Counted from the stretch's first letter, positions 6,624 to 13,339 are shown. The stretch is DNA of 13,995 bases from an uncultured Ruminococcus sp. (GCA_946055445.1 CAMGGF010000015.1:1-13995), one strand, 5' to 3'. Notes: a model not told the origin generated them from the sequence alone. Translations and numbers: made by a program.

Positions 6624-6881
6624 ATGCCGAATATTAAGTCCGCGAAAAAGCGCGTTATCGTGAACAACAAGCGTGCACAGCGCAATAAGTCTATGAACTC
6701 TGCGCTTAAAACCGCAATCAAAAAGGCAAACGCAGCGATTGAATCCGGCGCAGCCGACAAAGAAGTACTTGTTACTGCCGCTGTGAAAAAGATTGACCAG
6801 GCGACTGCTAAGGGGCTTCTTCACAAAAACAACGCTGCCCGTAAAAAGTCCGCCCTCGTTTCTAAACTCAACAAGGCGTAA
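6624..6881 (+). CDS. rpsT: 30S ribosomal protein S20
   Basis: An 85-residue, very basic protein with the standard S20 start MPNIKSAKKRV followed by N-KRAQRNKSMNSALKTAIKKA, and the late block ATAKGLLHKNNAARKKSALVSKLN. S20 binds 16S rRNA early in assembly of the small subunit. Length and ending are normal for the family. GGGAGGTGTG precedes the ATG by a suitable distance. It is divergent from gpr, an arrangement also seen in Bacillus subtilis. It is followed by its own terminator, so it is monocistronic. Confidence 0.98.
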   Translation: MPNIKSAKKRVIVNNKRAQRNKSMNSALKTAIKKANAAIESGAADKEVLVTAAVKKIDQATAKGLLHKNNAARKKSALVSKLNKA

Positions 6882-6915
6882 GTGCCTCATCTGACAACTG
6901 AAATGAGAAAAGTTT

Positions 6916-6956
6916 AAATGCCGCTGAACTCTGTTCTGCGGCGTTTCGCTTTTTTT
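6916..6956 (+). terminator. Terminator of rpsT
   Basis: AAATGCCGCTGAAC (6916-6929) pairs with GTTCTGCGGCGTTT (6933-6946), with one wobble and one T-T mismatch around a TCT loop. It is followed by CGC and a run of seven Ts. It lies 34 nt after the rpsT stop. Confidence 0.75.
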
Positions 6957-6970
6957 GTGCGTTTCTGCAA

Positions 6971-7006
6971 AAAAACAGGCTTCCGAAAAATCGGAAGCCT
7001 GTTTTT
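6971..7006. terminator. Bidirectional terminator between rpsT and prs
   Basis: A perfect 16-bp stem: AAAAACAGGCTTCCGA (6971-6986), loop AAAA, complement 6991-7006. A/T runs on both sides give a T tail on either strand. On the minus strand it ends the prs transcript 15 nt after the stop codon; on the plus strand it backs up the rpsT terminator. Confidence 0.9.
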
Positions 7007-7021
7007 CAAACGGATTGTTTA

Positions 7022-8200
7022 TTATGCCTTATACCCTTTTTTGCGAAGCAAAGCGTCGATTTTGTCTGCGGGGTTTAAGAGATGGCTTACAGACATATCG
7101 TGGTTTAAGGTGTCGATAATGTAAGAAACATATTTCGACATATCCACTTCGCAGTACCATTCGCGCGAAAGCAGTTCAGGTGTTCTGTAAACGAGGTTGG
7201 TGGTGAAGACTTTGTCAAATAAGCCTTCGGCGTATTTTTTGTCGAAACTGTCAAGCCCTTCGCAGAACAGCCCGAATGCCGAGAAAATGAAGATGCGTGC
7301 CGCGCCCAACTCTTTCAGTTTACCGGCAACTTCGAGCATCGACTCGCCCGAAGAAATCATATCGTCTACAATCAAAACATCTTTGCCCTCCACATTGGAG
7401 CCCAAGAATTCGTGCTGTAAAATCGGGTTTCTGCCGTTGACTACGCGTGTATAATCGCGGCGTTTGTAGAACATACCCAATTCCACGCCCAACACGGTGG
7501 AATAGTAAATGCAACGCCCCATACCGCCTTCGTCGGGGGAAATGACCATCATATGGTCATTGTCAAAGTGGAGGTTGTCCACATGGTTGACAAGCGCTTT
7601 AATCATTTGGTATACGGGCTGCACATTTTCAAAGCCTTTTAACGGAATGGCGTTTTGTACGCGCGGGTCGTGCGCGTCAAAGGTGATGATATTGTCCACG
7701 CCCATATTTAAGCAAAGTTCCTGCAATGCAATGGCGCAGTCGAGAGACTCACGGGAGGAACGCTTGTGCTGACGGCCTTCATACAGCATCGGCATAATCA
7801 CGGTAATGCGGTGCGCCTTGCCGCCGATTGCGGAAATCGCGCGTTTTAAGTTGGCGTAGTGTTCGTCGGGACTCATCGGGACGGTTTGCCCGTACATTTT
7901 ATAAGTCAAGCCGTAGTTGAACATATCCGCGACGATGAAAATATCATATCCGCGTACGGACTCCGACAGAGTACCTTTGCCTTCCCCCGTGCCGAACCGC
8001 GGAAAGCCGGTGTTGATGAGGTAGGAATCGCGTTCGTAGCCTGCAAAGGCAATGCTGTTTTTATGTTCGCTTTGCTTTTGCGCGCGCCACTTTACAATGT
8101 AGCGGTCAATTTTCTCTGCGAGTTCTTCGCAACCGGGCAACGCGACAATGCCGAGCGGGCCGTAGGGAATTGTGGTAAAATCTTGCGTGTAATCAGGCAT
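7022..8200 (-). CDS. prs: Ribose-phosphate pyrophosphokinase, long clostridial form (PRPP synthetase)
   Basis: A 392-residue member of the PRPP synthetase family, which transfers pyrophosphate from ATP to ribose 5-phosphate to supply nucleotide, histidine and tryptophan synthesis. Key elements are present: GRQHKRSSR (142-150) in place of the usual ARQDRK, DAHDPRVQ (175-182) with the catalytic-site His in place of DLHAPQIQ, KRR (246-248) of the flexible loop, and the PRPP loop VLIVDDMISSGES (275-287). The protein is about 75 residues longer than the roughly 315-residue Bacillus enzyme, with an N-terminal extension, an inserted segment around 92-113, and a longer C-terminal half. I chose the ATG at 8200 because GGAGGAAAG precedes it; an in-frame ATG at 8236 has no such site. 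It stands alone with its own promoter and terminator. A second, canonical prs elsewhere in the genome is possible. Confidence 0.88.
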   Translation of the reverse strand: MPDYTQDFTTIPYGPLGIVALPGCEELAEKIDRYIVKWRAQKQSEHKNSIAFAGYERDSYLINTGFPRFGTGEGKGTLSESVRGYDIFIVADMFNYGLTYKMYGQTVPMSPDEHYANLKRAISAIGGKAHRITVIMPMLYEGRQHKRSSRESLDCAIALQELCLNMGVDNIITFDAHDPRVQNAIPLKGFENVQPVYQMIKALVNHVDNLHFDNDHMMVISPDEGGMGRCIYYSTVLGVELGMFYKRRDYTRVVNGRNPILQHEFLGSNVEGKDVLIVDDMISSGESMLEVAGKLKELGAARIFIFSAFGLFCEGLDSFDKKYAEGLFDKVFTTNLVYRTPELLSREWYCEVDMSKYVSYIIDTLNHDMSVSHLLNPADKIDALLRKKGYKA

Positions 8201-8258
8201 ATTCTTTCCTCCGTGCAGCGTAATTAAAAATTGCATTCGAGCATTTTTTCACACTACT

Positions 8259-8286
8259 ATTCTACTATATTTTGCGTTTTTTGCAA
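8259..8286 (-). promoter_or_regulatory. Probable sigma-A promoter of prs
   Basis: On the minus strand TTGCAA (8286-8281) and TAGAAT (8264-8259) are 16 nt apart. Transcription would begin near 8252 and leave a leader of about 50 nt before the ATG at 8200. The spacing is one base short of ideal. Confidence 0.5.
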
Positions 8287-8322
8287 GGGCAAAACCACAG
8301 AAAAACAGAGGAAAGCAAAATT

Positions 8323-9489
8323 TTAGTTAAATGCGTGGTCTACCGTAACCACCGTGAAATATCTTTCGTCTATTTTGCTCAATTTTTTGGAAATCGTGTC
8401 GCAAAGTTCGCGGTCACTGAACGGAAATTCCGACGGCGCTACTGTGTCAAAAATCAAATTGGTGTGCGTGGGACCTTCCACCATGCGAAAATCGTGCAGA
8501 GTCAGGCGTTCGTCAATATCCAACAGGACTTTTTGGCAAATCTCTTTCAATTCCGTCACGCGCGCGTCGTCCGTCACCACGGGGTCCATATGAATGGACA
8601 CAAGCATACCGTATTTGTGCTGTAAATCGCGTTCAATCAAATCCACCGTGTCGTGACTTTGCATAATATCAATGTTGGCGGGCACTTCCGCGTGTACCGA
8701 AGCAAAACTTCTGCCCGGGCCGTAATCGTGAATAATCAAATCGTGTACGCCCACTACACCGTCATAGGAGAGCACTTCCCGTTCAATTTCATCAAAAAAC
8801 TCTTTTTCGGGGGGCTTTCCTAATAAAAGCCCGACGGTATCTTTCAAGATTTCCGCGCCGGAACGGAAAATAAACAGTGCCACTGCAATGCCGAACCAAC
8901 CGTCTACGGGCAAATCGGTTACAAGGGAGAGCAAAAGCGCCGCGAGGGCAACCGAGGTCGCCGCCGTATCCGAAAGGCTGTCGGAAACAACGGCTTTTGT
9001 GGCGGCGGAGTCGATTTTTTTACCGAGGCGGTGATTAAAATAGGCAAGCCATAATTTTGCCGCAATGGACAAAAGCAAAATCACGAGCGCCACGGTGCTG
9101 TATGTGACGGGGGCGGGATTTCGGATTTTATCCACCGAGGATTTCAACAGTTCAACCCCCATCATCAAAATCAAAAAAGACACAATCAATGCGGAAATGT
9201 ACTCGATTCTGCCGTGCCCGTAGGGGTGGTCTTTGTCCGCAGGTTTTTTCGCCAGTTTAAAACTTGCCAAAGTGACCACGGAAGAACCGGCGTCCGACAG
9301 GTTGTTGACGGCGTCTGCCGAAATGGAGATACTGCCCGTAATGGTGCCGACAAAAAATTTTGCCGCAGATAATAATAGATTGACAAAAATGCCGACCGCG
9401 CCGCTTAATTCGCCGTATGCCGCGCGCACGGCAGGACTTTTTGTGTTTTGATAATCTTTAATAAACAATCTCGCAAGTAAATCAGCCAT
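8323..9489 (-). CDS. Cation diffusion facilitator transporter, probably manganese efflux
   Basis: A 388-residue CDF-family transporter. The membrane half (about 28-220) has about six helices and the family signatures SADAVNNLSDAGSS in the second helix, HPYGHGRIEY after it, and AVVSDSLSDTAAT in the fifth. Aligning these to zinc transporters such as YiiP places N62, D66, D170 and D174 in the transport site. This N-D-D-D set is known from manganese exporters such as pneumococcal MntE, whereas zinc members have His in the fifth helix. The cytosolic part is longer than usual and seems to hold two related dimerisation domains, at about 246-302 and 329-386. The start overlaps the tetR stop by 8 nt (ATGGCTGA), so the two are coupled and the regulator likely controls this gene. 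Manganese specificity is inferred; iron, cobalt or zinc remain possible. Confidence 0.9.
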   Translation of the reverse strand: MADLLARLFIKDYQNTKSPAVRAAYGELSGAVGIFVNLLLSAAKFFVGTITGSISISADAVNNLSDAGSSVVTLASFKLAKKPADKDHPYGHGRIEYISALIVSFLILMMGVELLKSSVDKIRNPAPVTYSTVALVILLLSIAAKLWLAYFNHRLGKKIDSAATKAVVSDSLSDTAATSVALAALLLSLVTDLPVDGWFGIAVALFIFRSGAEILKDTVGLLLGKPPEKEFFDEIEREVLSYDGVVGVHDLIIHDYGPGRSFASVHAEVPANIDIMQSHDTVDLIERDLQHKYGMLVSIHMDPVVTDDARVTELKEICQKVLLDIDERLTLHDFRMVEGPTHTNLIFDTVAPSEFPFSDRELCDTISKKLSKIDERYFTVVTVDHAFN

Positions 9490-10093
9490 TTTGCTGCGCC
9501 TCGTTTCGTGCAGAGGAGATTACGCAACTTGCGCCCTCCCAAAATATTTTTTCGATTAACACGGCAATTTCTTCGGGCGTTGTGTTGTCCTCGGGGTGTT
9601 CCAGCCAATAGCGGACAAGCCCGACAACGCCTGCCTCAAAATAGGCGTACACATAATTATATGCGGTTATATTATCCAAATCATAACACGCCGTGATGTC
9701 CCGCAAACATTTTTCACGCAGGAATTTACGCATATTGATAATAAAATCAATGTCGCCGTTTTCCCCGAGCAGGGCGGCGCAAATGTCACGGTTGGCATAG
9801 AGAAATCCGCAAATATCCGAAAAAATCCGATGCGGCTGTGTCTTTAAATCCGTGATGCTGTAATTCTGCAAAATGGTTTCGAACTCATCAAACAATTCCT
9901 GCTCGATTTGCGCGACCAAGTCATAAATGTCTTTGTAATGCAAATAAAAAGTGCCGCGGTTAATATCCACGCGTTCGGAAAGTTCACGGACAGTGATTTT
10001 TTTGATGCTTTTTTCTTTTAACAACTCGGTTAAGCCCTGCCGAAGCAATCGCTTGGTGCGGCGCACACGGCTGTCAACATTGGTTCCCTGCAT
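9482..10093 (-). CDS. TetR/AcrR family transcriptional regulator
   Basis: A 203-residue protein. The N-terminal DNA-binding domain has RRTKRLLRQGLTELLKEKSI, then the helix-turn-helix ITVRELSERVDINRGTFYLHYKD (about 33-55), very typical of TetR proteins. The rest (about 60-200) is a helical ligand-binding and dimerisation domain with RYWLEHPEDNTTPEEIAVLI near the end, of the type often annotated as TetR_C_8/TetR_C_33-like. The start at 10093 has AGGAGG 8 nt upstream. It is the first gene of a two-gene operon with the overlapping cation transporter. It probably represses its own promoter through the dyad at 10112-10127 and possibly also acts on the divergent gene at 10367. The inducer is unknown: a metal is suggested by context, but TetR proteins usually bind organic ligands. 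Confidence 0.92.
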   Translation of the reverse strand: MQGTNVDSRVRRTKRLLRQGLTELLKEKSIKKITVRELSERVDINRGTFYLHYKDIYDLVAQIEQELFDEFETILQNYSITDLKTQPHRIFSDICGFLYANRDICAALLGENGDIDFIINMRKFLREKCLRDITACYDLDNITAYNYVYAYFEAGVVGLVRYWLEHPEDNTTPEEIAVLIEKIFWEGASCVISSARNEAQQNG

Positions 10094-10111
10094 ATCTGTT
10101 TCCTCCTGCTG

Positions 10112-10127
10112 TGTGTATGTTTACACA
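10112..10127. promoter_or_regulatory. Candidate TetR operator
   Basis: A perfect dyad TGTGTA-TGTT-TACACA lies 19 nt upstream of the tetR ATG, in the 5' leader just after the predicted transcription start. A 16-bp two-arm palindrome here is what autoregulated TetR genes often carry. The link to this regulator is inferred from position. Confidence 0.5.
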
Positions 10128-10146
10128 GAAATAATTGACAAAGTGT

Positions 10147-10175
10147 ATTATAATATAAAACAGTTGAGTATTCAA
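10147..10175 (-). promoter_or_regulatory. Sigma-A promoter of the tetR-CDF operon
   Basis: On the minus strand TTGAAT (10175-10170) and a perfect TATAAT (10152-10147) are 17 nt apart, with a start near 10140. The -35 box sits inside a second imperfect dyad, GTTGA-GTAT-TCAAC (10163-10176), and AAAGTGT/ACACTTT (10140-10146 and 10175-10181) bracket the promoter. Further protein-binding sites are possible. Confidence 0.7.
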
Positions 10176-10270
10176 CACTTTTATGTGAAAGTAACGAGAA
10201 ATGTTTCACTGCCTGCGGCAAATTTTTTCATGCTTTTTCCTTTTTTCTATCAAATGTCATAGAAAATGCA

Positions 10271-10299
10271 TTGACATTTGCCGCGTTTTATTGTAAATT
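10271..10299 (+). promoter_or_regulatory. Probable promoter of the membrane-anchored protein gene, with an overlapping dyad
   Basis: TTGACA (10271-10276), 17 nt, TAAATT (10294-10299). The -35 box is part of the right arm of an inverted repeat, CAAATGTCA (10251-10259) and TGACATTTG (10272-10280), which may be an operator. Another inverted repeat, GTGAAA/TTTCAC, lies at 10185-10209. Confidence 0.5.
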
Positions 10300-10324
10300 A
10301 TAGAAGTAATGTTTTGCATATGCT

Positions 10325-10340
10325 GCCCGAGCGCTCGGGC
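10325..10340. promoter_or_regulatory. Perfect 16-bp GC-rich palindrome in the 5' leader
   Basis: GCCCGAGC immediately followed by its complement GCTCGGGC, in an otherwise AT-rich leader, between the predicted -10 box (10294-10299) and the ribosome binding site GGAAAGGGG. It has no T tail, so it is not an ordinary terminator. It could be an operator or an RNA hairpin that stabilises or regulates the mRNA. Confidence 0.5.
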
Positions 10341-10366
10341 GTATAAAACGGAAAGGGGATTCGCAA

Positions 10367-11344
10367 ATGTCTAAAAAGAATAAAGAACCGTCCACACCCG
10401 AATCAAGAGCAGAAAAACTCGCCAACAAACAAATGCTCAGAAAGGTATTTTCAAAAACTTTCTTAAAAGCGTTTGCCATTTGTCTTGCGGTTTTACTGAT
10501 TTATTCGGTTTGCTATATCGCGTTCATCAATCCGAGCCGCGTGAATGCCAATACGGTAAACCCGATTTCGGAAGGGAATAACGGAAGCAGCGCAGTGGTG
10601 CAGAATAACGGCGGCAGTGCTTCTTCGAGCGATGCTACTGCAAACGGTGACACCAATGCCGCAAGCGGCGACGCAACCGCGGCGGTAACGGAATTGACCG
10701 CGTCCAGCAGCAAGGCGGATATTTTGGCGTATTTCAATACCGCCATCAATAAGGTAAAACCGAATGCGAAGCAGGTTACTTTGAATTATGAGAAAAACTC
10801 CGAAGCGGGTGGCATTCAAGGCAATTTGCCGGGCTCTCTTACCAGCCTTGCAAACGGTTTGATTTCTGCAAATATGGGTGAAAAAGACCTTTCTGAATTG
10901 GATCCCGGCTTGGTGAATGCCACTACGGTTGACCAAAAGAACGCGATGTTCCCGGTTGAAAACGAGAGTTGGTCCAGCAAATTGGCGGTTGACGATATTG
11001 AAGACGCAACCGTTACCGAAGCGGACGGCAAATACACCATTACCATCAAAGTGAAAGCAGACGAACCCAGCACGGAAACCGCACACGGCGTCGGCCATAA
11101 CGGTAAGGCTTTCTCCGTCATTATGCCGAGCATTGTTACGGATAATGCCGGCGGTGCGGCAAACATCATTAAAAATGTCCAAACCGGTCACAAGGACGGC
11201 AAAATCGTCGTCACGGTGGATAAAGCAACCGGCAATGTGTTAACCGCAAACTATTTCTATGTTTGGACGCTTTCTTTGGAAGCACTCGGTGCAAAACTTT
11301 CCATTCCGTTCGGTTTGGAAAAAGATTTCACCATCGCGTGGTAA
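10367..11344 (+). CDS. Membrane-anchored extracytoplasmic protein, unknown function
   Basis: A 325-residue protein that I cannot assign to a named family. A basic, charged cytoplasmic stretch (1-31) precedes one transmembrane helix or signal anchor (about 32-54). Then comes a low-complexity Ser/Ala/Gly/Asn/Thr linker (about 66-115). The folded external part (about 116-325) contains KADILAYFNTAINKVKPNA, DGKYTITIKVKADEP, HGVGHNGKAFSVIMPSIV and KIVVTVDKATGNVLTANY, ending in FTIAW. The alternating strands suggest a mainly beta domain. I have an impression of similar uncharacterised exported proteins in Ruminococcaceae, without a known role. There is no lipobox and no LPXTG. A ribosome binding site (GGAAAGGGG) supports the start at 10367. 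It is divergent from the tetR-CDF operon and has its own terminator, so it is a single-gene transcript. Confidence 0.8.
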   Translation: MSKKNKEPSTPESRAEKLANKQMLRKVFSKTFLKAFAICLAVLLIYSVCYIAFINPSRVNANTVNPISEGNNGSSAVVQNNGGSASSSDATANGDTNAASGDATAAVTELTASSSKADILAYFNTAINKVKPNAKQVTLNYEKNSEAGGIQGNLPGSLTSLANGLISANMGEKDLSELDPGLVNATTVDQKNAMFPVENESWSSKLAVDDIEDATVTEADGKYTITIKVKADEPSTETAHGVGHNGKAFSVIMPSIVTDNAGGAANIIKNVQTGHKDGKIVVTVDKATGNVLTANYFYVWTLSLEALGAKLSIPFGLEKDFTIAW

Positions 11345-11363
11345 ATATTTTATGCACAGTACA

Positions 11364-11399
11364 AACAGTCTCCGATATTTCTCGGGGACTGTTTTTTTT
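11364..11399 (+). terminator. Terminator of the membrane-anchored protein gene
   Basis: AACAGTCTCCGA (11364-11375) pairs with TCGGGGACTGTT (11382-11393) with one G-T wobble around a six-base loop, then runs on into a T tail to 11399. It lies 19 nt after the stop at 11344. Confidence 0.9.
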
Positions 11400-11409
11400 G
11401 TGTAATTTA

Positions 11410-11438
11410 TTGACATTTTTTTCGCGAAACGATATACT
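11410..11438 (+). promoter_or_regulatory. Near-consensus sigma-A promoter of the epimerase/zinc-ribbon gene
   Basis: TTGACA (11410-11415), 17 nt, TATACT (11433-11438). This is the best housekeeping promoter in the window. Transcription would begin near 11445, giving a leader of about 25 nt before the ATG at 11470. Confidence 0.85.
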
Positions 11439-11469
11439 ATATCTAAATATGAAATTTGAGGTGGTAGAA

Positions 11470-13035
11470 ATGGCAGAAAAGAAAACCGTTATGCTCACCG
11501 GCGCGTCCGGTAATATGGGTTTTGCGGGCTTCAAAGAACTGTATAAGATGAAAGACAAATTCAATACGGTTCTGTTGCTTCGCAAAAGCGAAAAGAACGA
11601 AAAAATGTTCGCGCCCTATATGAATGACCCGTCCGTCAAAATCGTTTGGGGCGATTTGACCGATTATGACAGCATTTTAGAAGCCGTCACGGGCTCGGAT
11701 TATGTTCTCCATGTCGGCGGTATGGTTTCCCCCACGGCGGACTGGAAACCGTACAGAACACAGAAAACCAACATCGGCGCGGCGCAGAGCATCTGCAAGG
11801 CGGTTCTTGCACAGCCCGATCCCGATGCGATTAAAGTTTGCTATATCGGCACGGTTGCCGAAACCGGCGGCAGAAACTATCCCATTCATTGGGGCCGTTG
11901 CGGTGACCCGATTAAAATTTCGATTTATGACCACTATGCAATTTCCAAAACCGTTGCAGAGCGCACTTTCGTGGAAAGCGGCCTGAAAAACTGGGTGGTT
12001 ATGCGCCAGTCCGGTATTTTGTATCCCAACATCTTAAAGAATATGGACCCGATTATGTTCCATGTGCCGATTAACGGCGTGTTGGAATGGTGCACGGTGG
12101 AGGACTCCGGCAGACTGCTTGCAAACTTGGTTGACGAGGACGCAAAAGGCAACCTCGGCGCAGATTTCTGGAATCACTTCTTCAACATCGGTTCCGGTAA
12201 GGAATACAGAATTTCCAACTATGAATTTGAATGCCTGCTTTTGGGCACGCTCGGTCTTGCAGGCCCCGAAAAACTGTTCGACCCCAACTGGTTCATCACC
12301 AAAAACTTCCACGGCCAGTTCTATGCCGACGGCGACAAATTGGAAGAGTTCCTGCACTTCCGTGAAAATCTGCCGATTCAGGACTATTTCAACCGTATGG
12401 CAGATCAGGTGGAATTCTACTTCAAAATTCCGCGCTACCTGCCGAAGAGCATGGTAGCCGCCTGCGCAAAACCCTTTATGAAGAAAATTGCTTCCACACC
12501 CGATTTCGGCACTTTGGACTGGGTTGCCAAAGACAATCAGGTGCGTTTGAGCGCCTATTACGGTTCCAAAGCGGAGTGGGAGAAAATCCCGTCTAAATGG
12601 GAAGATTTCGAAATCATCAAGTTCGATAAGGACAATGCTGCGTCTGAGCAGTTTAAACTTGACCACGGCTATGATGAGTCGAAACCCGAAAGCGAATTGG
12701 ATATTGACGATATGAAACAGGCTGCTGCGTTCCGCGGCGGTGAATGCCTGTCCGAGTCGATGACCAAAGGCGATATGGCAACCAAACTCAAATGGAAATG
12801 CGGTCACTGCGGCGCTGAATTTGAGGCGAGCCCCGCGCTCATTTTGTTGGGCGGCCATTGGTGCCCCGAGTGCTATATCCCGCAAAAAGCATGGGATTAT
12901 GACGCAATTGCCAAAACCAACCCCTTCTTTGCACAGGTTTGGTATCCGAGCCATACGAAAGACGAAAACAACCGTTACGAGTTTGACGATTTGTTCCACA
13001 TCAACGGCGTGGCATGGGACGATATTAAGAGATAA
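11470..13035 (+). CDS. NAD-dependent epimerase/dehydratase-like (extended SDR) protein with C-terminal zinc-ribbon-like module
   Basis: A 521-residue protein. Residues 5-310 are an extended short-chain dehydrogenase/reductase: the nucleotide loop GASGNMG (11-17, GxxGxxG), GDLTD (61-65), and Y156-x3-K160 in DHYAISK with T128 upstream as catalytic residues. It should bind NAD(P) and act on a sugar-nucleotide-like or other carbonyl substrate, which I cannot name. After a charged linker, residues about 420-521 hold FRGGECLSE and a C-x2-C...C-x2-C module (C444, C447, C465, C468; CGHC and CPEC) with 17 residues between the pairs, a likely zinc site. The end, NPFFAQVWYPSHTKDENNRY, looks conserved. 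The start at 11470 is chosen because GAGGTGG lies 5 nt before it; the ATG at 11449 has no site and lies almost at the transcription start. It has its own promoter and terminator. Many C-ending codons hint at strong expression. Confidence 0.85.
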   Translation: MAEKKTVMLTGASGNMGFAGFKELYKMKDKFNTVLLLRKSEKNEKMFAPYMNDPSVKIVWGDLTDYDSILEAVTGSDYVLHVGGMVSPTADWKPYRTQKTNIGAAQSICKAVLAQPDPDAIKVCYIGTVAETGGRNYPIHWGRCGDPIKISIYDHYAISKTVAERTFVESGLKNWVVMRQSGILYPNILKNMDPIMFHVPINGVLEWCTVEDSGRLLANLVDEDAKGNLGADFWNHFFNIGSGKEYRISNYEFECLLLGTLGLAGPEKLFDPNWFITKNFHGQFYADGDKLEEFLHFRENLPIQDYFNRMADQVEFYFKIPRYLPKSMVAACAKPFMKKIASTPDFGTLDWVAKDNQVRLSAYYGSKAEWEKIPSKWEDFEIIKFDKDNAASEQFKLDHGYDESKPESELDIDDMKQAAAFRGGECLSESMTKGDMATKLKWKCGHCGAEFEASPALILLGGHWCPECYIPQKAWDYDAIAKTNPFFAQVWYPSHTKDENNRYEFDDLFHINGVAWDDIKR

Positions 13036-13065
13036 TCGGTTTGTATATATCTCTACATAAAACAG

Positions 13066-13105
13066 ATAACCGGAGGGCATTTCGCCTTCCGGTTATTTTT
13101 TATTT
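13066..13105 (+). terminator. Terminator of the epimerase/zinc-ribbon gene
   Basis: ATAACCGGAGGGC (13066-13078) pairs with GCCTTCCGGTTAT (13084-13096) with one G-T wobble around ATTTC, followed by TTTTTATTTT. It lies 30 nt after the stop. Confidence 0.9.
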
Positions 13106-13131
13106 TGTGTTTTACGCACGAAATTATAATT

Positions 13132-13220
13132 TGTCATTCTGAACGAAGTGAAGAATCTCGAAACTCCGCAAAATAAAAATGTGCGAAACGAGATTCTTCG
13201 CCTATCGGCGCAGAATGACA
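13132..13220. repeat. Imperfect inverted-repeat element (small MITE/REP-like)
   Basis: The left arm (13132-13160) begins TGTCATTCTG and ends AAGAATCTCG. The right arm (13189-13220) begins CGAGATTCTT and ends CAGAATGACA. The outer and inner 10 bp of each arm pair exactly; the middles differ, and about 28 nt of AT-rich spacer separates the arms. The motif GTCATTCTGA-CGAAG-GAAGAATCTC is one I know as a widely dispersed intergenic repeat in many bacteria. It contains no gene. With the neighbouring palindrome it fills most of the 304-nt gap between the epimerase gene and mutS2. Confidence 0.7.
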
Positions 13221-13230
13221 GTAAAATCCA

Positions 13231-13257
13231 CGGGCGGCCGGGTCGACCGCCCCTACC
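13231..13257. repeat. GC-rich REP-like palindrome
   Basis: GGGCGG (13232-13237), a 9-nt centre CCGGGTCGA, CCGCCC (13247-13252), followed by CTACC. On the minus strand it reads GGTAGGGGCGGTCGACC and so on, the form of a dispersed palindrome I associate with Clostridia. It has no T tail and lies only 10 nt after the inverted-repeat element. Confidence 0.6.
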
Positions 13258-13266
13258 CCGAAATGA

Positions 13267-13295
13267 TTGATTTTTTATGGCGCGCGTGTTAAAAT
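13267..13295 (+). promoter_or_regulatory. Probable promoter of mutS2
   Basis: TTGATT (13267-13272), 17 nt, TAAAAT (13290-13295). The predicted start near 13302 leaves a leader of about 38 nt with AAAGGA before the ATG at 13340. Confidence 0.6.
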
Positions 13296-13339
13296 ATCAT
13301 TAGATATCGCCTGAACACGGAAAAACAAAGGACCAGCGT

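Noticed and set aside
8201..8236. Longer prs start at 8236
   Set aside because: GGAGGAAAG precedes the ATG at 8200, and the extra 12 residues do not look like part of the family.
8275..8295. TTTTGC/GCAAAA hairpin as terminator of the CDF operon
   Set aside because: A 6-bp AT-rich stem without a T tail, and it overlaps the prs -35 box.
10135..10154. TTGACA and TATAAT on the plus strand as a promoter
   Set aside because: They are only 8 nt apart. The same AT-rich block works instead as a -10 box on the minus strand with a 17-nt spacer.
11263..11469. Extended N terminus of the epimerase frame
   Set aside because: It would run through the end of the preceding gene, a terminator and a near-consensus promoter. 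The Rossmann motif begins right after the ATG at 11470.
12034..13080. Long minus-strand open frame opposite the epimerase gene
   Set aside because: The plus-strand gene has clear SDR motifs, a promoter, a ribosome binding site and a terminator. The antisense frame has none and crosses the terminator of the sense gene.
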